Source: Rikenellaceae bacterium
GTDB taxonomy: Bacteria > Bacteroidota > Bacteroidia > Bacteroidales > Rikenellaceae
Direction: 5' to 3'
Assembly: GCA_020859875.1 (NCBI GenBank)
Contig: JAJBVJ010000141.1
Span: 1-12,449, forward strand
DNA length: 12,449 bases
Shown: positions 7,079 to 12,449 of the stretch, piece after piece
Layout: each line of letters starts with the position of its first letter
Numbering within the stretch: the stretch's first letter is position 1
Position numbers and translations under genes: made by a program
The notes under the pieces: generated by a model
What the model was told of the DNA's origin: nothing
Database searches by the model: none
The model's input: only the letters and a program-made list of their open reading frames with translations

Positions 7079-7927
7079 CTACTTTTTCTCGGCGAAGGAG
7101 TAGAGCATCTCTATCTCCTCGGGCCATATTTCAGGATGCGGTGTTTCCATGATAAGGGGCATATCGTCGAACCGGGAATCCTGCGCGATGTAACGGAAAC
7201 ATTCGTAGCCCAGGTTTCCCTTTCCGAGGTCGGTATGGCGGTCGACGCGGCTTCCGACACCCTTCAGGGCGTCGTTCAGGTGCATCCCCCGCAGGTACTC
7301 GAACCCGACGATGCGGTCGAACTCGGCAAACGACTTATCGCAGGCCTCGGCCGACGAAAGGTCGTAACCGGCCGCAAAGGCATGGCATGTATCAATACAT
7401 ACTCCGACCCTCGATTTATCTTCAACCCGTTCGATGATATAGGCCAGATGTTCGAACTTATATCCGAGGCTGGAGCCCTGTCCGGCGGTATTTTCGATAA
7501 CGGCGCAAACACCCTTTGTCTTGTCGAGCGCAAAGTTTACAGCCTCGGCGATAAGGTCGAGACACTCTTGGTCGGATATTTCCCGCTTGCTGCTTCCGGG
7601 ATGGAAATTGAGCATCGTAAGACCCAACTGCTCGCACCGGTGGAGTTCATCTATAAAAGCCTCGATCGACTGGGCGCGCTGGTCGGGGTAGGGAGCCCCT
7701 AAATTTATCAGATAACTGTCGTGCGGGAGGATATGGCCCGGTGAAAACCCGTACTTTTCACAGTTTTCTTTAAAGCCGGCGATCGAAGCCTCCGTAAGGG
7801 GAATCGATTTCCACTGCCTCTGGTTCCTGGTAAAGAGTGCGAAGGCCTTTGCGCCGATCTTTTCGGCATTTAGGGGGGCGTTCTGTACGCCGCCCGCTGA
7901 GCTCACATGTGCTCCAAAGTATTTCAT
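7079..7927 (-). CDS. nfo: Endonuclease IV (AP endonuclease)
   Basis: This DNA-repair enzyme cuts the backbone 5' of abasic sites and clears blocked 3' ends in base-excision repair, using a trinuclear zinc centre in a TIM barrel. The 282 residues match family length (E. coli Nfo, 285). All nine metal ligands are present at the same numbers as in E. coli: His69, His109, Glu145, Asp179, His182, His216, Asp229, His231 and Glu261. Signature stretches include LNFHPGS at 106-112, VIENTAGQGSSLG at 143-155 and GVCIDTCHAFAAGYD at 175-189. The start MKYFGAHVSSAGG is the classical N-terminus. It converges on the hydrolase gene with a 10-nt gap and diverges from the aldo/keto reductase. A leftward -7 box (TACATTTG) lies at 7998-8005. 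No SOS-type operator was recognised. Confidence 0.97.
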   Translation of the reverse strand: MKYFGAHVSSAGGVQNAPLNAEKIGAKAFALFTRNQRQWKSIPLTEASIAGFKENCEKYGFSPGHILPHDSYLINLGAPYPDQRAQSIEAFIDELHRCEQLGLTMLNFHPGSSKREISDQECLDLIAEAVNFALDKTKGVCAVIENTAGQGSSLGYKFEHLAYIIERVEDKSRVGVCIDTCHAFAAGYDLSSAEACDKSFAEFDRIVGFEYLRGMHLNDALKGVGSRVDRHTDLGKGNLGYECFRYIAQDSRFDDMPLIMETPHPEIWPEEIEMLYSFAEKK

Positions 7928-7997
7928 GGGATGGATTTTTTTGGTTTATCTGCAATAACCGTACGCTAATATGGATACTGTAAACTTAGTTAAAGTC

Positions 7998-8005
7998 CAA
8001 ATGTA
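7998..8005 (-). promoter_or_regulatory. nfo promoter -7 element
   Basis: Reading leftward, TACATTTG matches the Bacteroidota TAnnTTTG -7 box, about 70 nt before the nfo ATG. No good TTTG -33 element is seen 19-21 bp upstream (around 8025-8030), so strength is uncertain. It lies 10 bp from the oppositely directed box of the aldo/keto reductase. Confidence 0.4.
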
Positions 8006-8015
8006 ATAAAAATCT

Positions 8016-8023
8016 TATCTTTG
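8016..8023 (+). promoter_or_regulatory. Aldo/keto reductase promoter -7 element
   Basis: TATCTTTG is a perfect TAnnTTTG box, 70 nt before the ATG at 8094. The -33 region is weak (TTAG or TTAA around 7986-7993). The leader between box and gene holds two inverted repeats: GGCAT/ATGCC at 8056-8070 and CGTTTT/AAAACG at 8073-8086. Confidence 0.5.
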
Positions 8024-8093
8024 TAATTATCTCGCAGGGGAGTGTAATTCGGCCCGGCATGATAAATGCCACCGTTTTCTAAAACGTTGGAAT

Positions 8094-8945
8094 ATGAAAT
8101 CTTTGAAGGACAGCTATAAATTACATAACGGGGTGCTGATCCCGTGCGTGGGGTTCGGAACCTACCTCAGTGCTGAGGGCGATGTGGCCTATAATTCGGT
8201 GCGGACGGCTCTCGATGCGGGCTACCGTCACATAGACACTGCATCGGTATACGGTAACGAGAACAGTGTGGGACGGGCGGTTCGGGAAAGCGGAATTCCC
8301 CGGGAGGAGATTTTCGTCACCACCAAGGTCTGGAATTCCGACCAGGGGTATAAAAGAACATTAAAGGCCTTCGAGCAAAGTATGAACAATCTCGGGCTCG
8401 ACTACCTCGACCTTTACCTCATACACTGGCCCCGTATCAAGGGAAAGGAGGCGCAGTGGGCCGAGTATAACCGGCAGACATGGCTGGCCATGACCGAACT
8501 ATACAGGCAGGGGCGCATCCGATCGATCGGTGTGAGCAATTTCAAACCGCACCATATAGAATCACTGATGGAGGTTGCCGAGGTATTGCCGATGGTAAAC
8601 CAGATAGAACTCCATCCGGGTCTTCTTCAGGAAGATACGGTAGGGTATTGTAAAGAAAAAGGTATTGTGGTCGAATCGTGGGGGCCTATGTCCCGGGGTA
8701 AACTGCTGGGTACGGGAGTTCTCGATCCGATAGCGGAAAAATATGGTAAAACCCCGGCACAGGTGTGTCTGAGATGGCATCTGCAAATGGGTTTTTTGCC
8801 GCTTCCAAAATCGGTGACCCCTTCGAGGATCGAAGAGAATGCAAATCTTTTCGATTTCCAGCTCATGCCGGACGATATGGCGTTCATTTCGTCGATCAGT
8901 ATTGAAACCGGTACGGGAATGGATCCGGATAAAGTGGCCCATTAG
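8094..8945 (+). CDS. Aldo/keto reductase (AKR5-like)
   Basis: This is an NADPH-dependent carbonyl reductase of the aldo/keto reductase superfamily, cytoplasmic, 283 residues and full length. The catalytic tetrad is intact: Asp48 in HIDTASVYGNE, Tyr53, Lys78 in VTTKVW and His111 in LIHWP. The cofactor side shows IGVSNF at 145-150, NQIELHP at 169-175 and the phosphate-binding stretch PKSVTPSRIEEN at 238-249. Overall pattern resembles the AKR5 group that includes 2,5-diketo-D-gluconate and methylglyoxal reductases, but the substrate cannot be fixed from sequence. The gene stands alone, diverging from nfo. Its 70-nt leader has inverted repeats that may take part in control. The next gene starts 82 nt on with its own candidate promoter. 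Confidence 0.93.
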   Translation: MKSLKDSYKLHNGVLIPCVGFGTYLSAEGDVAYNSVRTALDAGYRHIDTASVYGNENSVGRAVRESGIPREEIFVTTKVWNSDQGYKRTLKAFEQSMNNLGLDYLDLYLIHWPRIKGKEAQWAEYNRQTWLAMTELYRQGRIRSIGVSNFKPHHIESLMEVAEVLPMVNQIELHPGLLQEDTVGYCKEKGIVVESWGPMSRGKLLGTGVLDPIAEKYGKTPAQVCLRWHLQMGFLPLPKSVTPSRIEENANLFDFQLMPDDMAFISSISIETGTGMDPDKVAH

Positions 8946-9007
8946 TACCGTTCCGATTTCCGGGCCGACCGGGAAAAATATTACTCGAACTTAAAGATGC
9001 ACCCGCA

Positions 9008-9015
9008 TATTTTTG
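9008..9015 (+). promoter_or_regulatory. Promoter -7 element before the DUF3078 gene
   Basis: TATTTTTG fits TAnnTTTG and lies 12 nt before the ATG at 9028, which implies an almost leaderless transcript. No clear TTTG is present at the -33 position (about 8983-8988), so the call rests on the -7 box and position only. Confidence 0.4.
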
Positions 9016-9027
9016 CGGAATATAGGA

Positions 9028-10023
9028 ATGAAGCTTTTAAGAATTCTGTGGTTTACGGGATTTATTATGTTTGCCGGGGGCGCTTCGGCACAATTTACCA
9101 TATCTACGGTCACCCCGGGCGAGATCACGGCCCGCGATTTGAGGGATTCGCTGGCTCCCGACCCCATGGTCGTCCCGGCTACATTCAAAAACGATTTTTT
9201 CGACCGGGCTTTCTGGCTGGCTGAAAAAAGACGGATCCGCCGCTCCCGCCACCATACGGAATTAAATGCCGCCCTGCAGGTGTCGCAGACCCAGTTCAAG
9301 AACTGGGCGGCCGGGGGCGACAATACCTTCAACGGATTGGCCACCCTCTATTTCAGACACAGCCATAAGCGGGAAAAACTTTCCTACGACGCCTCTTTCG
9401 ACGGACGCTACGGGATGAACTTTATCGATAACACCCGGTTCAAGAATATCGACGAATTCAAGATCATACTCAACTCCTCGTGGGATATAAACCAATGGTG
9501 GTCGTACGCCGCATCGGCTACCCTGCGCAGTCAGTTCTCCACGGGGTATAAGAGCAGGGACGAGCAGGAACGGGTTTCGACCATCATGGCCCCGGGATTC
9601 CTGGAGCTTTCGGTCGGTTTCAAATACACCAACAAACCCTTTTCGGTGCTAATTTCGCCGGTCGGGGGGAATGCCGTTTTCGTACTGGACAGGAAACTGC
9701 GCGAGGTGGGAATGAACGGGGTCGACCCCGGGGACAAGGCCAAATGGGAAGTGGGGCCCTCGCTCAGGTTTAATCTCGATTATGAATTTTATAAAAAGAT
9801 ATTCTGGATCCGTTCCGAGCTCTATACATTCACCAACCTGAAGAAAACACCGATGGCCCGCTGGGAAACTAATCTGGATATAAGGGCAACAAAATTCCTC
9901 ACGACCACGTTTAAAGGTATACTATATTACGACAGGCAGTCGGAAGCCGAAAAACCCAAATCCCTGCAATACAATTCGGTAATAAGCGTGGGGCTGTCCT
10001 ATTCATTCAGAAGTAAACAATAA
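9028..10023 (+). CDS. DUF3078 outer-membrane beta-barrel protein
   Basis: Starting at the ATG at 9028 the product has 331 residues. An in-frame TTG at 9013 overlaps the promoter -7 box and is a worse start. Residues 1-21 form a clear signal peptide (MKLLRILWFTGFIMFAGGASA, cut before Gln22). The stretch QTQFKNWAAGGDN at 87-99 is the hallmark of the DUF3078 family found in Bacteroidota. The remainder alternates hydrophobic and polar residues with many aromatic residues, as in beta-strands of an outer-membrane barrel, and ends in a strand-like VGLSYSF before a short polar tail. Function of the family is unknown. It is the first gene of a two-gene unit with the S41 protease, only 3 nt apart, which suggests a shared envelope task. 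The barrel topology is inferred rather than shown. Confidence 0.86.
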   Translation: MKLLRILWFTGFIMFAGGASAQFTISTVTPGEITARDLRDSLAPDPMVVPATFKNDFFDRAFWLAEKRRIRRSRHHTELNAALQVSQTQFKNWAAGGDNTFNGLATLYFRHSHKREKLSYDASFDGRYGMNFIDNTRFKNIDEFKIILNSSWDINQWWSYAASATLRSQFSTGYKSRDEQERVSTIMAPGFLELSVGFKYTNKPFSVLISPVGGNAVFVLDRKLREVGMNGVDPGDKAKWEVGPSLRFNLDYEFYKKIFWIRSELYTFTNLKKTPMARWETNLDIRATKFLTTTFKGILYYDRQSEAEKPKSLQYNSVISVGLSYSFRSKQ

Positions 10024-10026
10024 GGT

Positions 10027-11661
10027 ATGGATAAATACACCAATAGTAAAAGGAATATAATATTCCCCCTGATCCTTGCCGCCGGCGTTATCGGCGGCAT
10101 ATTTATAGGTATGTTCTCGGCAGGCAGGAATGCGGCCTATTCCGCTCCGTCGATGCCCAAGATAAGCCCCAAAAGTTTTTCGGAAAATAAACTTTTATAC
10201 ACCCTTTCGCTGATCGATAAACTCTATGTCGAAGAGGTTGACCTGGATACAATCTCCGAAAGTGCGATAGAAGCCGTTATAAGCCAGTTGGATCCCCATT
10301 CGGCCTATATACCGGCACAGGATTTCGCCTCGGTTAACGAGGCGCTGGACGGGGAGTTCGACGGCATCGGGGTGCTCTTCAATATGGCCACCGATACTGT
10401 AATCGTACTCAATGTTATTCCGGGAGGGCCCAGCGAGGTGGCCGGTATATTTAACGGAGACCGAATAATAACCATAAACGACAGTATAGTCGCCGGCCGT
10501 AACATTCCTCAGAACGACATCGTGAAAATGCTCCGCGGCCGGCGTGGCACGACGGTGGAATTGGGGCTCGAAAGAAGGGGCATAGACGAATTGGTGCCTG
10601 TGACGGTAACCCGCGGGATAATACCTTTGAAAAGCCTCGACGCCGCATTTATGATCGAGCCGGGGATAGGATTTATCAGGCTTTCGGCGTTTTCCAAAAA
10701 TTCTGCAAGGGAACTGGCTGCAGCCATGCAGCGCCTTAGCGAACACGGTATGACCAAACTGATTCTCGATCTTCGCGGAAATACGGGGGGATTCCTCGAC
10801 CAGGCCATCAATATGGCCAACGACCTTCTTCCCGCAAAGCAGCTGATCGTTTATACCGAGGACAGACACGGAACCCGTAATGAGCAGTATAGCAACGGGA
10901 AGGGAAGATATACCGATCTCGGGATAGCAATTCTGGTAGACCAGGAAACGGCTTCGTCCAGCGAGATACTTGCCGGAGCCGTGCAGGACAACGACCGGGG
11001 CTGGATCGTCGGACGCCGCACATACGGCAAAGGCCTCGTTCAGCAGCAGATACCCTACGGGGACGGCTCGGCTCTTCGGCTTACGATAGCCAGATATTAT
11101 ACCCCGACAGGAAGGTCCATCCAGAGGCCCTACGACAACGGCATCGACGATTACCGCAGCGATATACTCCACCGCATAGAACACAACGAATTCTTTACGG
11201 CGGACAGTGTAAAATTCGACGACAGCCTTAGATTTGTAACTCCCGGAGGCCGTACGGTATACGGAGGGGGTGGCATAATGCCGGACTACTTCGTACCGCT
11301 CGACACGGTGGGTTATTCGAATTATTACTCGCAGGTATGGGGTAAGAACATATTATACAGATATACGCTCGATTATGCCGACCGCCACCGCGAAGAGCTG
11401 AATGCCGTCACATCTATTCCGGAACTTAACCGGATGCTCGACGCGGATACCGGGCTGCTGAACGATTTTATAGCGTATGCCTCACGCAATGGCGTCCCGC
11501 CCGATTATTCCGATATTGCAAAGTCACGTGAGGTGATAGTAGCCCAGCTGCGTGCCTATATCGGACGCAACACTCCGCTCGACGACGACGGGTTTTATGC
11601 CAATATCTACGTGATCGACCCGGTTATGCTCAAAGCGATAGAGGTTTTAAAGGAAAATTAG
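10027..11661 (+). CDS. S41 family carboxyl-terminal processing protease
   Basis: This 544-residue membrane-tethered periplasmic protease is of the CtpA/Prc type, which removes or degrades C-terminal tails of exported proteins. Residues about 10-31 are an uncleaved-looking N-terminal membrane segment. A PDZ domain spans about 105-195, with the loop GIGVLF at 113-118. The S41 core follows: ILDLRGNTGG at 246-255, catalytic Ser310 in ETASSSEILAGA and Lys335 in RTYGKGLVQQ. The 25-residue Ser-Lys spacing is the same as in known C-terminal processing proteases. RYYTPTGRSIQ at 356-366 ends the core. The last 150 or so residues form the extension common in Bacteroidota homologues. It starts 3 nt after the DUF3078 stop, so translation is probably coupled. 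An intrinsic terminator follows 24 nt after the stop. The symbol ctpA is often used, but I do not assign it. Confidence 0.94.
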   Translation: MDKYTNSKRNIIFPLILAAGVIGGIFIGMFSAGRNAAYSAPSMPKISPKSFSENKLLYTLSLIDKLYVEEVDLDTISESAIEAVISQLDPHSAYIPAQDFASVNEALDGEFDGIGVLFNMATDTVIVLNVIPGGPSEVAGIFNGDRIITINDSIVAGRNIPQNDIVKMLRGRRGTTVELGLERRGIDELVPVTVTRGIIPLKSLDAAFMIEPGIGFIRLSAFSKNSARELAAAMQRLSEHGMTKLILDLRGNTGGFLDQAINMANDLLPAKQLIVYTEDRHGTRNEQYSNGKGRYTDLGIAILVDQETASSSEILAGAVQDNDRGWIVGRRTYGKGLVQQQIPYGDGSALRLTIARYYTPTGRSIQRPYDNGIDDYRSDILHRIEHNEFFTADSVKFDDSLRFVTPGGRTVYGGGGIMPDYFVPLDTVGYSNYYSQVWGKNILYRYTLDYADRHREELNAVTSIPELNRMLDADTGLLNDFIAYASRNGVPPDYSDIAKSREVIVAQLRAYIGRNTPLDDDGFYANIYVIDPVMLKAIEVLKEN

Positions 11662-11685
11662 GGGCAATCGGACTTCAATTTAAGG

Positions 11686-11715
11686 GTGCGGGCGTGGGTG
11701 AGTCCGCACTTTTTT
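11686..11715 (+). terminator. Intrinsic terminator of the protease operon
   Basis: GTGCGG at 11686-11691 pairs with CCGCAC at 11704-11709, and wobble/A-T pairs can extend the base. Six T residues follow at 11710-11715. It lies 24 nt after the S41 protease stop. Confidence 0.85.
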
Positions 11716-11942
11716 ATTTCCTACGTACACAATAGGAACGGGTGGATCTGCGTTAGTTCATTACGAACGACCGGAAAATGGATCGAATAAATTTAAACGA
11801 TTGCGATGCAATAAAACCTTAATACCGGTCGTTTATATATTATCCGCATCCGGGAAGCCGGATAATCCGCGTCGCAGGATAGCGGGTTTCTGATAAAAAA
11901 TAACGGGAATGCAATAACTGGTTTTAAACCGCCGTTATTTTT
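11716..11942 (+). ncRNA. Structured intergenic segment, possible small RNA
   Basis: Between the protease terminator and the rRNA promoters lies a segment with no protein gene but several inverted repeats: TTCCTA/TAGGAA (11718-11738), AACGACCGG/CCGGTCGTT (11766-11774 with 11825-11833) enclosing ATTGC/GCAAT (11800-11812), ATCCGG-GAAG-CCGGAT (11848-11863), and a closing 11-bp stem with T-run at 11896-11942. Together they could form a small RNA of about 150-220 nt ending in a terminator. The 9-bp and 11-bp repeats are unlikely to be chance; the shorter ones easily could be. No consensus promoter is seen at its left side (only near-matches such as TAAATTTA around 11787), so transcription is unproven. 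It does not match an RNA family I recognise. The strand is chosen from the direction of the rRNA operon. Confidence 0.25.
11896..11942. terminator. Bidirectional terminator-like stem upstream of the rRNA operon
   Basis: AAAAATAACGG at 11896-11906 is the exact reverse complement of CCGTTATTTTT at 11932-11942. Within the 25-nt loop there is a second small inverted repeat (GGTT/AACC, 11920-11930). The A-run on one side and T-run on the other would let it act in both directions. It could end a transcript from 11716-11890 or insulate the rRNA promoters from readthrough. Confidence 0.6.
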
Positions 11943-12029
11943 CCACAAAAAATCTTAATTTATAATCGGCTGCTATCTAAACAGATGGATTTTCGGTCGA
12001 AATAAATCGCAAAAAAAGTCGGGATTCTG

Positions 12030-12062
12030 TTTGGAACTTTACAAAGTAAGTGCATATATTTG
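12030..12062 (+). promoter_or_regulatory. rRNA operon promoter P1
   Basis: TTTG at 12030-12033 and TATATTTG at 12055-12062, spaced by 21 bp, match the Bacteroidota consensus in full. AT-rich sequence and an A-run just upstream (12011-12017) may act like an UP element. It lies about 340 nt before the 16S start. Confidence 0.8.
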
Positions 12063-12135
12063 CACCCGCTAAACGGGAAACCGGATATGCAAATTAAGTT
12101 CTGAAAAAGTTTTTTTGGATTTTCCACCGCCAGAT

Positions 12136-12166
12136 TTTGCAGTTTAAATTTTCCGGATTATCTTTG
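12136..12166 (+). promoter_or_regulatory. rRNA operon promoter P2
   Basis: TTTG at 12136-12139 and TATCTTTG at 12159-12166, spaced by 19 bp, again match the consensus. It is the second of two tandem promoters, about 105 bp downstream of P1, a common arrangement for rRNA operons. Confidence 0.8.
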
Positions 12167-12213
12167 CAACCCGTTTCGATAAGAGACGATGAGAAACAAA
12201 GGTTCTGAAAATT

Positions 12214-12373
12214 GAAATTGCCGGACGAAAGCGGAGCGGACTAATGCCGAGAGGGCGGAGGGCCGAGCCGGTGAACGGAGGAAATTTCTAAATAGAAATA
12301 CGTTCTTTGAGATATTTTAGCAGCTAAAGTTTATTACTTTTTCAAAGTAAATAACAATACCTTTGAGAAAAAG
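12214..12373 (+). other. Structured rRNA leader with boxA-like element
   Basis: The transcribed leader holds three paired elements: GAAATT (12214-12219) with AATTTC (12283-12288) enclosing a GC-rich purine-heavy stretch, ATTTCTA/TAGAAAT (12284-12299), and CTTTTTC (12337-12343) with GAAAAAG (12367-12373) extended by AAAG/CTTT. The first two share bases and are alternatives. GTTCTTTGA at 12302-12310 resembles the boxA antitermination signal. These fit antitermination and processing of the precursor rRNA. The exact fold is not computed here. Confidence 0.5.
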
Positions 12374-12399
12374 CCAAGATATTTAAAACGAAACATTTT

Positions 12400-12449
<50 letters not shown>

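Noticed and set aside
10195..11184. A 329-codon open frame opposite the S41 protease
   Set aside because: It is a shadow of a clearly coding gene, with no motif or signal of its own.
11778..11822. Short frame MDRINLNDCDAIKP as a leader peptide before a hairpin
   Set aside because: Only 14 codons, no promoter or start signal, and the next gene downstream is rRNA, which is not controlled by translated leader peptides.
11716..11942. tRNA gene in the region before the rRNA operon
   Set aside because: GTTC-ATTAC-GAAC looks slightly like a T-arm, but the loop lacks the conserved TTCRA pattern, and no acceptor stem or anticodon arm can be paired around it.
12190..12291. Short ATG frames inside the rRNA leader
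   Set aside because: Frames of 8 and 15 codons in a transcribed rRNA leader are expected by chance and have no coding signal.

Overview
The window reads as ordinary chromosome of a member of the Bacteroidota, most likely order Bacteroidales. Three things point there. The 16S rRNA start at the right end has Bacteroidales-type 5' sequence. Promoters fit the Bacteroidota pattern TTTG-N19-21-TAnnTTTG, and Shine-Dalgarno sequences are mostly absent. The gene content is typical: a DUF3078 outer-membrane protein, a Bacteroidales-type transglutaminase/thioredoxin-like secreted protein, and a 640-residue glutamine-dependent NAD synthetase. A Rikenellaceae (Alistipes-like) origin is possible but cannot be settled here. 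I see no phage, CRISPR, transposase, toxin-antitoxin or secretion-system genes.

Layout. Positions 129-3688 are a leftward cluster: cutC (CutC-family protein), then 19 nt later a large secreted double transglutaminase-like protein, then 19 nt later a 48-residue single-pass membrane protein. Diverging from cutC is nadE (3827-5749, rightward). From 5750 to 6264 there is no intact gene. The leftward strand there carries a decayed reading frame with stops and a frameshift, plus a perfect 18-bp tandem duplication. Next come a secreted alpha/beta-hydrolase (6265-7068, rightward) and, convergent with it, nfo (endonuclease IV, 7079-7927, leftward). nfo shares a divergent promoter region with an aldo/keto reductase (8094-8945, rightward). 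A two-gene unit follows: a DUF3078 outer-membrane protein (9028-10023) and, 3 nt on, an S41 carboxyl-terminal processing protease (10027-11661), closed by an intrinsic terminator.

Positions 11716-12399 hold no protein gene. The first part (about 11718-11942) has several inverted repeats and ends in an 11-bp terminator-like stem. The second part is the rRNA control region: two tandem consensus promoters, a structured leader with a boxA-like element, and the first 50 or so bases of 16S rRNA, where the window stops.

The genes fall into small unrelated units: envelope biology (transglutaminase-like protein, DUF3078 protein, S41 protease), cofactor synthesis (nadE), DNA repair (nfo), general enzymes (hydrolase, aldo/keto reductase) and the rRNA operon. 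No clearly new multi-gene system is visible. The items most worth a second look are the structured region before the rRNA promoters, the degenerate domains of the transglutaminase-like protein with its small membrane partner, and the DUF3078-protease pair.
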